Shown here piece by piece: positions 37,915-48,400 of a DNA stretch of 64,000 nucleotides (within the stretch, counting starts at the first letter, position 1; the number at the start of each line of letters is the position of its first letter). This DNA is from Marinomonas sp. SBI8L (GTDB lineage Bacteria; Pseudomonadota; Gammaproteobacteria; Pseudomonadales; Marinomonadaceae), in the NCBI RefSeq assembly GCF_001624705.1, contig NZ_JSEO01000001.1, positions 213,723 to 277,722 of the forward strand, written 5' to 3'. The translations under genes and the position numbers were made by a program. Below the pieces are notes generated by a model. It was not told the origin of the DNA. It was given only the letters and a program-made list of their open reading frames with translations, and did no database searches.

Positions 37915-38820
37915 TTGACAAATATTCGCCCCCACCTACTAGCCGTTGATGATGAAGAAATTAACTTAAGGATATTAGAACACTATTTATCTGAATCTGA
38001 TTACCAAGTTACATTTGCACAATCTAGCAAACTGGCTTGGGAATACTTAACCAACGATGATTACCAGTTTGATGTACTTCTGCTTGATTGGGTTATGCCG
38101 GATGGAGACGGTCTTGAACTATTAAAAAAAGCCAAAGAACTGGATAAATATAAGCATGTTCCGGCCATTATGATTTCAGGCTTAAGCGCTCCTTCAGCCA
38201 TTTCAAAAGGCTTGAATGCTGGTGCCTTTTATTACCTCACAAAACCATTAGGACAAGATGTTCTTTTCTCGGTTCTTAAAGCCGCGCTTAACGAATTAAA
38301 CAGCATACGCTCTTTAGTTGAAAACCAAGACAAATTTGCTGATGCTTTTAGCCTAATTAACCAAGGTCAGTTTAACTTTCGCACCCTACATGATGTGAAC
38401 TGCCTAGTTGAAAGCTTGAGCAGTATGTTCCCCCATAATATCAATACACCAATTGGCTTAAGAGAGCTGATGATTAATGCCATAGAGCATGGCAACCTGG
38501 GGATCAGTTATAAAGAGAAAACCCATTTAATGGAAATTGACCAATGGGAAGAAGAAGTCGAAAGACGGCTCACCCTCGATGAGAATTCAGAGAAAAACGC
38601 CACTTTAGAAATTGATAAAAACTCAGATATGGTTGAAATTATTATTACCGACCAAGGGGAAGGTTTTGATTGGGAGGAGTTTTTAGAAATTGATAACGAG
38701 CGTATTACGGATCCTCATGGTAGAGGGATAGCAATTGCCAAGCTCTTCAGTTTTGACGATCTAAACTATGAAGCGCCAGGCAATAAAGTAAAGGTTAGAA
38801 TAGACCTGAGGCCTCAATAG
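37915..38820 (+). CDS. Receiver fused to anti-sigma-type HATPase domain
   Basis: The 301 residues have an N-terminal receiver domain (about 5-125; Asp in VLLLDWVMPDGDG near 58, Lys in YLTKPLG) and a C-terminal GHKL ATPase of the RsbW/SpoIIAB type (about 160-300). The ATPase shows N-box LRELMINAIEHGNLG, ITDQGEGFDW and the ATP-lid DPHGRGIAIAKLF. No dimerisation/phosphoacceptor His region (HisKA) is present, so it looks like a phosphorylation-controlled serine kinase or anti-sigma switch rather than a sensor kinase. Start is TTG with GAGGA about 7 bases before; the nearby ATG at 37901 is out of frame and runs straight into a stop. It is the last gene of the signalling cluster and ends seven bases from a convergent gene. 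Confidence 0.88.
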   Translation: MTNIRPHLLAVDDEEINLRILEHYLSESDYQVTFAQSSKLAWEYLTNDDYQFDVLLLDWVMPDGDGLELLKKAKELDKYKHVPAIMISGLSAPSAISKGLNAGAFYYLTKPLGQDVLFSVLKAALNELNSIRSLVENQDKFADAFSLINQGQFNFRTLHDVNCLVESLSSMFPHNINTPIGLRELMINAIEHGNLGISYKEKTHLMEIDQWEEEVERRLTLDENSEKNATLEIDKNSDMVEIIITDQGEGFDWEEFLEIDNERITDPHGRGIAIAKLFSFDDLNYEAPGNKVKVRIDLRPQ

Positions 38821-38827
38821 CCTTAGC

Positions 38828-39940
38828 TCAGAGCAAGCTTAACACCCAAGACTGAATTTGGTCTTGGTTCAGCTCTTCACTATCTGCAGACAGAATTAGT
38901 TCAAGTTTAGATTCTGTCTGTTTTTTCTCATTAGCATAAAGGGAAAAATCCCTTTGCGTTGCATTTAATAATAAAGCACCCGAAGCAAGATTAAATACAC
39001 CCTTCATCCTTAAAATGTTTTCCATCCCATTAAGCTTTTCAAGCACAGTCTCTAACAAGGCCTGATCAAAAGCAGCCGTTTGAGGAAAAACCCAAGCCAT
39101 ATTTAAACCATCATCTGACACCTTAAGATAAAAGTCCTCTTGATTATGCGCATCAAGATTTGAAAGAGTCTTTTTCTCAGAATGGCTCTTATGGTCATGG
39201 TCATGGTCATGGTCATGATGAGAGTGATTATGCTGGGAGTGCTCAAGACTTATTTCACTCTTATCAAGAATCGTATGTAAAGCAGATTCAGCTTGATCAA
39301 GAGATATTTGGCTTAAAGATAGCTGGCCATTAGCTATTTTTTCAACCCTTGTTTTAGCTGGCTCCAGAGCCTCTAAATAGCGCTCAAATGCTTGCCAATC
39401 ATTAGTCTGATAAGTTTCACTCTTACTTGCCACCAGAATATCCGCCATGGCCACCTGCTCTATAAAGTTAGGATGTAAGGTGTACTTTTCATCATCTAAA
39501 TTACGCGCATCTAGCAGGCATACGCTAGGCTCAATATCTAAAACATCTTGATAATGGGGCCCATTAAGTTGTTTGAGTATATTACGAGGATGTCCTAAGC
39601 CTGTCGGCTCAATGATTATACGATCTGGGTTTTGCGCCTTGATTAGAGCATTTAAAGCAACTTGAAAAGCAGCAGATGTAACACAACAAACACATCCACC
39701 AGCCACTTGTTTAATCGCAACTTGTTCAGATAACGCTTTATACTTACCAGAGGTAAGGCTAGTTTCTAATAACGTCTGATCTAAACCAATTTCACCAAAC
39801 TCATTTACTAATACTGCCCAACGCTCCCCCTTAGGGATTTGCGTTAAAAGATGCTTGATTAGCGTTGTTTTACCTGCACCTAAAAAGCCTGTAATCAAGT
39901 TAACTTTAATACCTTGATATGAGGGCAAAGATTCCGTCAT
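38828..39940 (-). CDS. CobW/COG0523-family metal-chaperone GTPase
   Basis: This 370-residue G3E-family GTPase has Walker A GFLGAGKTTLIKHLL (about 18-32), the metal-binding GGCVCC motif (about 80-85), EPTGLGHP (about 112) and a histidine-rich linker at about 235-260 (alternating His/Asp/Ser). The CobW C-terminal domain follows (about 265-370). COG0523 proteins deliver zinc or another metal to client enzymes; the His-rich loop favours zinc or nickel/cobalt. No client gene or Zur box is seen nearby. The gene is the last of a minus-strand series with dcd and mrp. Confidence 0.88.
   Translation of the reverse strand: MTESLPSYQGIKVNLITGFLGAGKTTLIKHLLTQIPKGERWAVLVNEFGEIGLDQTLLETSLTSGKYKALSEQVAIKQVAGGCVCCVTSAAFQVALNALIKAQNPDRIIIEPTGLGHPRNILKQLNGPHYQDVLDIEPSVCLLDARNLDDEKYTLHPNFIEQVAMADILVASKSETYQTNDWQAFERYLEALEPAKTRVEKIANGQLSLSQISLDQAESALHTILDKSEISLEHSQHNHSHHDHDHDHDHKSHSEKKTLSNLDAHNQEDFYLKVSDDGLNMAWVFPQTAAFDQALLETVLEKLNGMENILRMKGVFNLASGALLLNATQRDFSLYANEKKQTESKLELILSADSEELNQDQIQSWVLSLL
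39191..39217 (-). repeat. Tandem hexamer repeat in the His-rich loop of the CobW-type gene
   Basis: ATGGTC is repeated four times in tandem (39191-39214), then ATG. On the coding strand it encodes alternating His and Asp. Copy number could vary by slippage without breaking the frame. Confidence 0.8.
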
Positions 39941-39967
39941 AAAAATGTGCCCTCACACTAGGCCAGA

Positions 39968-40549
39968 TTAGTCTTTAGAAATACGGCTACCAACAGCCGA
40001 TGTTTGATCTTTGTATTTAGCGTTATCACGCTTATTGTAAGGACGATCTGCAGCCCCTGACATGGTTTCAAAGTTAATCGCACCAATTGTCATGCTAGGA
40101 CGTAAAGCAATTGGCAATTTACCTCCATTTAAAAACTCCAAAACAATGGCTCCGCTCCAACCTGGATCTATCCTATGGGCTGTTACATGCACCATTAACC
40201 CCAGTCGTGCTAAAGATGATCTGCCATCTAACCAACCAACTAGATCATCAGGTAAAGTGACAGACTCTTTTGTCACGCCCAACACAAGCTCACCAGGATG
40301 AATAAAGAAAGGTTCGCCATCATCTAGCAAAATTTCATCACCCATCACAGATTCGATCGCTTTGTTTAAATCTTCCTTAGGTCCACTTAAATCCAGATAT
40401 GGGGCTGGATGCCCGTGAAAAATACGAAAAGAATTACCCAAGGTTAAATCAACAGAAACACCACTGATAACAGAGTTATCTGGCCTTGGAGTGATAATAA
40501 TTTTTTCTTCATCAAGAGCGGCGATAATATCGCGATCGCATAAGCGCAT
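39968..40549 (-). CDS. dcd: dCTP deaminase
   Basis: This 193-residue enzyme, the length of E. coli Dcd, converts dCTP to dUTP for thymidylate synthesis. Motifs are [19 protein letters not shown] at the start, the active-site [35 protein letters not shown] (about 107-141, with the catalytic Glu) and [21 protein letters not shown] at the C-terminus. An AGGA site precedes the ATG. It is downstream of mrp and upstream of the CobW-type gene on the same strand. The dcd-mrp-metG grouping is typical of pseudomonads and relatives. Confidence 0.97.
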   Translation of the reverse strand: MRLCDRDIIAALDEEKIIITPRPDNSVISGVSVDLTLGNSFRIFHGHPAPYLDLSGPKEDLNKAIESVMGDEILLDDGEPFFIHPGELVLGVTKESVTLPDDLVGWLDGRSSLARLGLMVHVTAHRIDPGWSGAIVLEFLNGGKLPIALRPSMTIGAINFETMSGAADRPYNKRDNAKYKDQTSAVGSRISKD

Positions 40550-40597
40550 TATGTTTTCCTAAATTGATAACAAAAGTTGCCTTACAGGCAACTTGCA

Positions 40598-41665
40598 TTA
40601 GTCGTCACTCATACCAATGGTTGGCATGCTGAATTGATTTTCTTTAATTGTTAAACCGGCCCCTATTTTACGCGCAATGCTACGATAGATTCTAGCAACT
40701 TCTGAATCTGAATCTTGAATAACGCTTGGGTAACCTGAATCACATTGTTGGCGTATATCTAAACTGAGTGGCAATTTCCCCATAACCTCAACTTGATATT
40801 CCTTCGCAAGGGCTGCACCACCTTCATCACCGAAAATGGCTTCATGATGCCCACAGTTTGAGCAAATATGCACAGACATATTTTCAACCACACCTAACAC
40901 AGGGATATTTACCTTGTTAAACATCTCAATACCACGTCTTGCATCTAAAAGCGCAATATCTTGTGGTGTCGTGACAATCACAGAGCCAGCAACTGGCACT
41001 TTTTGTGAAAGCGTTAATTGAATATCACCTGTACCTGGCGGCATATCGATAAAGAGATAATCAAGGTCATCCCAATCTGTTTGATTAATAATTTGCATTA
41101 GAGCGCCAGTCACCATAGGGCCACGCCAAGCCATAGGCGTATCTTGCGTTGTTAGAAACGCCATAGACATCACTTGTACCCCATGAGCCATAGGTGGTAC
41201 AAAGAATTTTTCATCACGGACATTAGGCCTAGTATCAGGTGCAAAGCCCATCATCATGCCTTGACTCGGACCATAGATATCGGCATCTAGAATACCGACT
41301 TTTGCCCCTTCTTTTGCCATAGCTAGCGCAAGGTTGACTGTGGTTGTCGACTTACCAACCCCTCCTTTGCCAGAAGCAACGGCAATGACATTCTTCACAC
41401 CCTTAAGTCCAGCCAACTCACCTTGGGTTGCATGAGCTTCTATAGCTAAATCGATATCCAAGATTATTTGTCTATCATCACTGAGTGCCTTTGCGATTCT
41501 TTGCTCTAGCTCGGCCTGTTCACCCAATGCGGCATAAGCAAGAGAAAGGCGGACATGAAGGCGTTTATCATCACTTAGAAGCTGCCAAACAGCGCCATAG
41601 GCTTGTCCGGTATTTTTATCTTCAAGCTCTGCTAATTGAGCTAAGATTTGCGTATCAGTAAGCAT
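40598..41665 (-). CDS. apbC: Iron-sulfur cluster carrier protein Mrp/ApbC
   Basis: This P-loop ATPase of about 355 residues has an N-terminal MIP18-like helical region (about 1-80), a deviant Walker A VASGKGGVGKSTTTVNLA (about 98), DADIYGPSQG, DMPPGTGD and a C-terminal CSNCGHHEAIFG cluster-binding CxxC (about 270). It loads Fe-S clusters onto apo-proteins. I start at ATG 41665, which has GGAG ten bases before it; an ATG nine bases upstream (41674) is too close to that site. The gene is divergent from metG, as in many gammaproteobacteria. Confidence 0.95.
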   Translation of the reverse strand: MLTDTQILAQLAELEDKNTGQAYGAVWQLLSDDKRLHVRLSLAYAALGEQAELEQRIAKALSDDRQIILDIDLAIEAHATQGELAGLKGVKNVIAVASGKGGVGKSTTTVNLALAMAKEGAKVGILDADIYGPSQGMMMGFAPDTRPNVRDEKFFVPPMAHGVQVMSMAFLTTQDTPMAWRGPMVTGALMQIINQTDWDDLDYLFIDMPPGTGDIQLTLSQKVPVAGSVIVTTPQDIALLDARRGIEMFNKVNIPVLGVVENMSVHICSNCGHHEAIFGDEGGAALAKEYQVEVMGKLPLSLDIRQQCDSGYPSVIQDSDSEVARIYRSIARKIGAGLTIKENQFSMPTIGMSDD

Positions 41666-41798
41666 TATTTTCATTCTCCAAACTCGCGATCTAAGGTATG
41701 AGCACTTAACTGACTCTAGGACAAAAGCGAAAAAGTAATAAAGTCGGCTCTATTGACAGGAAAAATGGGGGCAATTTAAAGAAAAGCAAGCCCAGCGC

Positions 41799-41826
41799 TT
41801 GCACCTAATTTTGCGCCTCTTATAAT
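41799..41826 (+). promoter_or_regulatory. Sigma-70 promoter for metG
   Basis: TTGCAC (41799-41804), a 16-base spacer and a consensus TATAAT (41821-41826) lie about 100 bases before the metG ATG. Confidence 0.75.
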
Positions 41827-41926
41827 TGGGCGGTCAAAAAGTTAGCTCTGCCAGCCTCTGCTCCATAAGCACATATAGATTCGCAGCTAACACTAACCAT
41901 CTTTTACGAATCAAATAGGCTTTTAT

Positions 41927-43984
41927 ATGGCTCAATCACAAAGAAAAATACTTGTTACTAGCGCACTGCCTTATGCCAACGGCTCTATCCATTTAGGCCA
42001 TATGCTAGAACACATACAAACAGATGTTTGGGTGCGTTTTCAAAAACTAAGAGGCAATCAATGTACGGCAGTTTGTGCAGATGATGCCCATGGTACAGCC
42101 ATCATGATCAAAGCTGACAAAAATGGTGAAACACCGGAGCAGTTGATCGAAGGCGTTCGTCAAGAGCACATGGCTGACTTTAATGATTTCATGATTGGCT
42201 ATGATAACTATCATTCAACTCATTCAGAAGAGAACCGTGAGCTATCAAGTCATATCTATAAAACTTTGAGAGATAACGACAAGATTGCAGTTCGCTCAAT
42301 TGTTCAGGCTTTCGACCCAGAAAAAGAAATGTTCTTGGCAGACAGATTCATTAAAGGCACTTGCCCAAAATGTAAAGCCGAAGATCAGTATGGCGATAAC
42401 TGTGAAGTTTGTTCTGCCACATACACAGCAATGGAAATGATTAACCCAGTATCAGTTTACTCGGGAGCAACACCTGTTGAAAAAGAGTCGGAGCACTATT
42501 TCTTCAAACTGCCTGAGTTCCAAGCTTTCTTAGCAGAGTGGACTCGCAGTGGCACACTGCAAGATCAAGTTGCGAATAAACTGGCTGAATGGCTAGACTC
42601 AGGCTTACAAGAGTGGGACATCAGTCGTGATGCACCTTACTTTGGTTTTGAAATTCCAGATGCACCAGGCAAATACTTCTATGTATGGCTAGATGCACCT
42701 ATTGGCTACATGGCGAGTTTTAAAAACCTATGTGATCGCACTGACGGTTTAAACTTTGATGATTACTGGGCTAAAGGATCAGATACGGAGCTTTACCACT
42801 TTATTGGTAAAGACATCATCAACTTCCACGCGCTGTTTTGGCCTGCAATGCTTGAATGCGCAGGTTATCGTACACCAACGGCGGTCAATGCTCATGGTTA
42901 TGTCACCGTTGATGGCAAGAAGATGTCTAAATCTCGTGGTACTTTCATCAAGGCACGTACCTACTTAAATCATCTTGATCCGCAATACTTACGCTACTAT
43001 TTCTCTGCTAAGTTAAATGCAACACCTGACGATATTGACCTAAACCTTGAAGATTTCATTCAACGAGTTAACTCTGATGTTGTTGGTAAAGTGGTTAACA
43101 TTGCCAGTCGTACTGCAAGCTTCATCAATAAGAAGTTTGATAATCAACTTGCAACAGAAGTCAGTGAAGCTGAAATGATCCAATCTTTCATTGATGCTGG
43201 TGACATGATTGCTGACTGCTTTGAAAATCGTGAATACAGCAAAGGTATCAGAGAAATCATGCGCCTTGCTGATGTTGCAAATACCTATATTGCCGATCAA
43301 GCACCATGGGTTTTAGCTAAAAATGAAGAGACGCTACCTAAGGTACAAGAAGTATGTACTGTGTCACTTAACCTTTTCTCCATTCTAGCGACTTATCTAA
43401 AACCTATTCTGCCAGACATGGTGACTGATGCCGAAGCCTTCCTAGGTAAAGAGCTAACATGGGATAACCGTGAAGAGCTTCTTTTTGGTAAGAGCGTGAA
43501 TAAGTTTAAAGCTCTAATGGCGCGTATCGACCAAAAGCAAGTTGATGCCATGATTGAAGAAGGTAAAGCCGAAGCCGCTCTTGAAGCAGCAGCAAATGAA
43601 AGCCAAGAGACAGCTGAGAAAGAAGAACAAACTGAACTAAGCAAGGATCCAATCGCAGACGAAATTCAGTTTGACGATTTTGCTAAAGTTGACCTGCGTA
43701 TTGCTCTTATTGCTAAGGCTGAGCATGTTGAGAAAGCCAACAAACTATTAAAGCTAACCTTAGACCTTGGTGGTGAAACTCGCGTTGTTTTCTCTGGTAT
43801 CAAATCAGCTTACAAGCCAGAAGACTTAGAAGGCAAACATACGGTTATGGTTGCAAACCTTGCACCACGTAAAATGAAATTTGGGTTATCTGAAGGTATG
43901 GTCTTAGCAGCAGGCCCAGGTGGGGATGAGCTTTGGTTATTAGAGCCTCATGCGGGTGCAAAACCAGGCATGCGTGTTATGTAG
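41927..43984 (+). CDS. metG: Methionyl-tRNA synthetase
   Basis: This 685-residue enzyme is of the dimeric MetG type. The class I HIGH motif is HLGH (in [15 protein letters not shown], about residue 23), the zinc-binding knuckle is [17 protein letters not shown] (about 145-161), and KMSKS is in [10 protein letters not shown] (about 333). The anticodon-binding helical domain follows, then an Ala/Glu-rich linker (about 545-580) and a C-terminal EMAP-II/Trbp111-type tRNA-binding and dimerisation domain (about 585-685, [22 protein letters not shown]). It charges elongator and initiator tRNA-Met. Confidence 0.98.
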   Translation: MAQSQRKILVTSALPYANGSIHLGHMLEHIQTDVWVRFQKLRGNQCTAVCADDAHGTAIMIKADKNGETPEQLIEGVRQEHMADFNDFMIGYDNYHSTHSEENRELSSHIYKTLRDNDKIAVRSIVQAFDPEKEMFLADRFIKGTCPKCKAEDQYGDNCEVCSATYTAMEMINPVSVYSGATPVEKESEHYFFKLPEFQAFLAEWTRSGTLQDQVANKLAEWLDSGLQEWDISRDAPYFGFEIPDAPGKYFYVWLDAPIGYMASFKNLCDRTDGLNFDDYWAKGSDTELYHFIGKDIINFHALFWPAMLECAGYRTPTAVNAHGYVTVDGKKMSKSRGTFIKARTYLNHLDPQYLRYYFSAKLNATPDDIDLNLEDFIQRVNSDVVGKVVNIASRTASFINKKFDNQLATEVSEAEMIQSFIDAGDMIADCFENREYSKGIREIMRLADVANTYIADQAPWVLAKNEETLPKVQEVCTVSLNLFSILATYLKPILPDMVTDAEAFLGKELTWDNREELLFGKSVNKFKALMARIDQKQVDAMIEEGKAEAALEAAANESQETAEKEEQTELSKDPIADEIQFDDFAKVDLRIALIAKAEHVEKANKLLKLTLDLGGETRVVFSGIKSAYKPEDLEGKHTVMVANLAPRKMKFGLSEGMVLAAGPGGDELWLLEPHAGAKPGMRVM

Positions 43985-44072
43985 TTAAGGCTAAAAACCT
44001 TAAAAGTGATCTTTGCCAGACTCATAAAATGGCAAAGGCACTAAAATAACCAAGTCTGGTTCAGATTTGTCA

Positions 44073-44106
44073 TAAGCCTCAAACGCGAAACCGCATTTGA
44101 GGCTTA
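44073..44106 (+). terminator. metG terminator
   Basis: TAAGCCTCAAA (44073-44083) pairs with TTTGAGGCTTA (44096-44106), and GCG/CGC can extend the stem inside the loop. A T-rich tract follows. Confidence 0.75.
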
Positions 44107-44170
44107 TTTCTATATTTATGAATCCAATTATACTTATTCGAAATTAGACTATAAAATCGAATTATTATTG

Positions 44171-44198
44171 TTGTTACTTATATAGAGCTTGGTATCAT
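44171..44198 (+). promoter_or_regulatory. Possible promoter of the rnf operon
   Basis: TTGTTA (44171-44176), a 16-base spacer and TATCAT (44193-44198) lie 75 bases before rnfA. The fit is moderate and other AT-rich hexamers nearby could serve instead. Confidence 0.4.
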
Positions 44199-44273
44199 TG
44201 CCCCTATAAAATTAGGCGATCTCTACTTTTGCTACTTTCTTTTACACAACTTTAAAGAGCTAACTAAAAAGCC

Positions 44274-44855
44274 ATGACTGAATATCTCTTGATACTTGTT
44301 AGTACCATATTGGTAAATAACTTTGTATTAGTGCAATTTCTTGGACTCTGCCCATTCATGGGTGTATCAAGCAAACTTGAAACCTCTATCGGCATGGCGC
44401 TAGCGACTACTTTTGTCCTTACCTTATCCAGCTTATGTAGTTTTTTAACTTACGAATTTATTCTTGAGCCTCTTGGGCTTGAGTACTTAAAAACCATTTC
44501 TTTCATCTTAGTGATAGCAGTTGTAGTGCAATTCACCGAAATGGTCGTACGTAAAACCAGCCCTCTTTTGTATCGAGTACTAGGGGTGTTTCTTCCACTA
44601 ATTACAACAAACTGTGCTGTTCTGGGTGTTGCGCTACAAAATATCAGTAAACAAAACGGTTTTGTTGAATCGATTCTCTACGGTTTTGGTGCTGCAATCG
44701 GTTTCTCTTTCGTCTTAATTCTCTTTTCTGCTATGCGTGAACGCATCAACTTTGCTGATGTGCCTAGTGTATTTAAAGGTTCAGCAATTGGCATGATCAC
44801 AGCAGGCCTAATGGCGCTTGCTTTCATGGGCTTTACTGGCCTAGTGCAGATATAG
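44274..44855 (+). CDS. rnfA: Rnf/Rsx complex integral membrane subunit RnfA
   Basis: This 193-residue protein has six predicted membrane helices and is first in a standard rnfABCDGE operon. The pseudo-symmetric signatures [16 protein letters not shown] (C26) and [12 protein letters not shown] (C114) carry the cysteines that, with the equivalent pair in RnfE, are known to ligate a membrane [2Fe-2S] centre. The Rnf complex couples electron flow between ferredoxin and NAD(H) to Na+ or H+ transport, and in some bacteria the homologous Rsx complex keeps SoxR reduced. Confidence 0.97.
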   Translation: MTEYLLILVSTILVNNFVLVQFLGLCPFMGVSSKLETSIGMALATTFVLTLSSLCSFLTYEFILEPLGLEYLKTISFILVIAVVVQFTEMVVRKTSPLLYRVLGVFLPLITTNCAVLGVALQNISKQNGFVESILYGFGAAIGFSFVLILFSAMRERINFADVPSVFKGSAIGMITAGLMALAFMGFTGLVQI

Positions 44856-44864
44856 GAGCTGGCG

Positions 44865-45464
44865 ATGACAACTATCATTTTAGCCGTTGGCATTCTCGTT
44901 CTTCTTTGTCTTATTTTTGGTGCCTTACTAGGTTATGCCAATGTGAGGTTCCATGTTGAAGGTAACCCAATCGTCGAACAAATCGACGCTATTTTACCTC
45001 AGACTCAATGTGGACAATGTGGGCACCCAGGCTGTCGCCCTTATGCAGAAGCTATCTCAAACGGCGAAGCAATTAACCGCTGTCCACCAGGCGGCCAAGC
45101 AACAGTCCAAGCTTTAGCTGACTTATTGGATGTAGAAGCGATTCCACTTGATGGAGATGCTGCAGAAGAGCCGAAAAAACAAGTTGCCGTTATTCGTGAA
45201 GATGAATGTATTGGCTGTACTAAGTGTATTCAAGCTTGCCCTGTGGATGCCATTTTAGGTGCAGCAAAACAAATGCACACAGTAATAAGTGATGAATGTA
45301 CAGGCTGTGACCTATGTGTTGAGCCTTGCCCAGTAGATTGTATTGATATGGTAGAAGTAGCAGTGACCTCTCGTAATTGGTCTTGGCAACAACCCGCTGG
45401 TGTTGCCCTTTCAAGTCAGCAAATTATTGCAACTGATAAACCCCCCTTCACGGAGGTGCACTAA
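44865..45464 (+). CDS. rnfB: Rnf complex ferredoxin-like subunit RnfB
   Basis: This 199-residue protein has one N-terminal membrane helix (about 3-25), a 4Fe-4S region [16 protein letters not shown] (about 46-61) and two ferredoxin CxxCxxCxxxCP motifs, [16 protein letters not shown] (about 117) and [16 protein letters not shown] (about 147). It is the electron entry subunit that interacts with soluble ferredoxin. It follows rnfA by 9 bases and its stop overlaps the rnfC start. Confidence 0.96.
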   Translation: MTTIILAVGILVLLCLIFGALLGYANVRFHVEGNPIVEQIDAILPQTQCGQCGHPGCRPYAEAISNGEAINRCPPGGQATVQALADLLDVEAIPLDGDAAEEPKKQVAVIREDECIGCTKCIQACPVDAILGAAKQMHTVISDECTGCDLCVEPCPVDCIDMVEVAVTSRNWSWQQPAGVALSSQQIIATDKPPFTEVH

Positions 45465-48400
45465 TGAGCTTACACCAGGCCGAGTTTCAAATTCATGGTG
45501 GCATTCACCCACCAGAAAATAAAACACAGTCACTGCAACTGCCCTTAGGCCGTCCATCACTGCCTGAACGTCTTATTTTACCTCTTGGCCAGCACATTGG
45601 TCAGGCATCAAAGCCTTTAGTTAAGGTCGGCGATAAGGTTTTAAAAGGTCAGGCAATTGCGATCAACAATGGCTTTTTGAGTAGTTTTCTACACGCTCCT
45701 ACCTCAGGCGAAATTCTTGCCATTGACTATCATGGAGTACCTCACCCTTCTGGTTTAGATGAAGTATGTATTGAATTACAACCTGACGGGAACGACAGCT
45801 GGACAGAGTTAACTCAACTGGATAACTGGTTAGAGCTTCCCAAAGCCGATGTCGTTGCACACCTTGCTGAAATGGGCATAGTGGGCATGGGCGGTGCAGG
45901 TTTTCCGACTCAAGTAAAACTTGCTGGTGCGACCAAGCATACGATACACGAACTTATTATCAATGCGGCTGAATGTGAACCTTACATAACAGCAGATGAC
46001 ATGCTTATTCGAGAGAAAACAGAAGCGTTAATTAAGGGTATTCAAGTATTACAAACCTTAATTGAAGCTGAACGAACCATCATAGGCATAGAGGATAATA
46101 AGCAAACGGCGATTAAGCTTTTGGTAGACGAAATTGAGCGTACCAAAGCAACAATTGATGTGGTTGTTATGCCAACCAAATACCCATCTGGTGGTGAGAA
46201 GCAGCTAATTCAGCTAATTACAGGTAAGGAAGTCCCTAGTGGTCAATTACCTGCTGATATTGGCGTTATGTGCCAGAACGTAGGTACCTGCGTTGCTATC
46301 TATGATGCCATTTATCAAGGTAAGCCCCTTATTTCACGTATCACCACCTTAACAGGTGATGCTATGGGCCAAGCTCAGAATGTTGAAGTCTTGTTAGGTA
46401 CTCCTATCGCGCACTTATTAGATTATGCCGCTTTTAATAGTAAGCAACTTGAGCGTTTGGTCATGGGCGGCCCTATGATGGGGTTCACCATCACGGATAG
46501 TCAGGTTCCTGTGGTAAAAACCAGTAACTGTATTCTAGCGGCCAGTAAACAAGAACTGCCAACACCGGCTCCTGAGCAAGCTTGTATTCGTTGTGGTATG
46601 TGTGAACAAGCTTGCCCTGCAAGCTTATTACCTCAGCAACTATTATGGTTTAGTAAAAGCCAAGAGCATGATAAAGCCGAACATCATAACCTATTCGATT
46701 GCATTGAATGTGGTGCTTGTTCTTATGTTTGTCCAAGTAGCATACCCCTAGTGCAATACTACCGTCATTCAAAAAGTGCCATTAGAGAAGCAAGAGAAGC
46801 TGCGGTTAAATCGGATCACGCTAAAGTTCGCTTCGAAGCAAGACAGGCTCGTATCGAAGCCGAAGCAGCAGAAAAAGAAGCTAAACGTTTGGCATCTCGT
46901 GCTAAAGCGGCAGCAAGCGCAGCGAAACGTGCAGCGGATTTAAGTGCAAACGAAGATGCTAAAACTCGAGCGCAAGCTAAAGCAGAGCCAAAAGCGGAAG
47001 CCAAAGACGATAATCAAGCCCAGATTAAAAAGCTTAAAATTGATATTGCGATTGCCAATACCAAGCTTAAGAAAACGACTAAGCAGCTAACCCAAGCGCA
47101 AGAGGCGGCTGATCTTGAGCAAATTAATACCCTAACTCAGGCACAAAAAGAACAGCAAGCTGTGGTATCTGAGCTAGAACAAGCTCTTGCAAAATTAGAT
47201 ACAGTAACTAATACAAAAACCAAAGCGTCAGCGCCTAGCACAGCAAAACCCGCTGTCAGTGATGCCGTTAAAAAAGCAAAAGTCGATTTTGCGATCGCCA
47301 GTACCAAGCTTAAGAAGTTACAAAAACAACTCAGTCAAGATGACACTAATACTGATATTGCTCAACAAATCAGTGAACAAGAAGCTGTGGTAAAAACAGC
47401 ACAGGCGGCATTAGACAAAGCCAATAGCGAAACGCCCCAAGCAGCGCCTGCAGCAAAAACAAGCTCAGGCATAAGTGCTGACTTGAAAAAGGCTAAAATC
47501 GACCTTGCCATAGCGAGTACAAAACTTAAGAAGCTAGAAAAACAGCTAGCTGCAGATGAATCTAACAGCGATTTACAAACCCAATTAGCAGAACAAAAGA
47601 AGCTAGTTGCAAGTGCACAAGCCGATTTTGATAAATTAAACACGGCTCCGAAAGAGTCGAGTGTCAACCAGCCTGCGGTACAAGTAAATAGCGACGATTT
47701 GAAAAAAGCAAAAATCGACCTAGCTATGGCTAGCACTAAGCTTAAAAAGTTAAATAAACAATTAGAGCAAGAGCCTGAAAACGAAGATTTAAAAGCGCAA
47801 ATCAGTCAGCAAGAAGCCGCACAGTCAAATGCTCAGGCTAGGTTAGACAAGTTTAATAATACAAATGCTGTCGCACCGGTTAAAGAAGCAAAAGCAGCGC
47901 CTATCCCTGCATCGGACGAAGTAAAGAAAGCTAAAATCGCTCTTGCAATGGCGAGTACCAAGCTCAAGAAAGCGCAGAAAAAGCTAGCTGAAGATTCAGA
48001 CAACCAAACGCTTAAAGAACAAGTTGAAACGCTTGAGCAAGAAACGAAACAGGCTCAAATTGCATTAGAGGCGATCACAAGCTCACCTAAAGCGGAAATT
48101 ACCTCAGAACAAAAAGCTGAAGAAAAAGCGGAATCAAAAAAGCTTGCTAGCCAAGAGGTAAAAGCAGTGCCTGCGGCCTCAAAAGAAGCACTCAAAAAAG
48201 CCAAAATAGAGCTTGTTATGGCGAGTACCAAACTTAAAAAGGTACAAAAGAAACTTGTAGAAGAGCCAGATAATCAAGATTTAATTGATCAGGTTAAGCT
48301 GCTAGAAACTAAGCATGAAGAGGCACAAAACGCTCTAGATACTCTAAACGCACCTGACACAAAACCTCAAGCAGAGAAGGAAGAAGTTAAGCCTTCAACT

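Noticed and set aside
39191-39217. Short tandem hexamers as a possible CRISPR or regulatory repeat
   Set aside because: They lie in frame inside a coding sequence and have no spacers; they encode the His/Asp loop.
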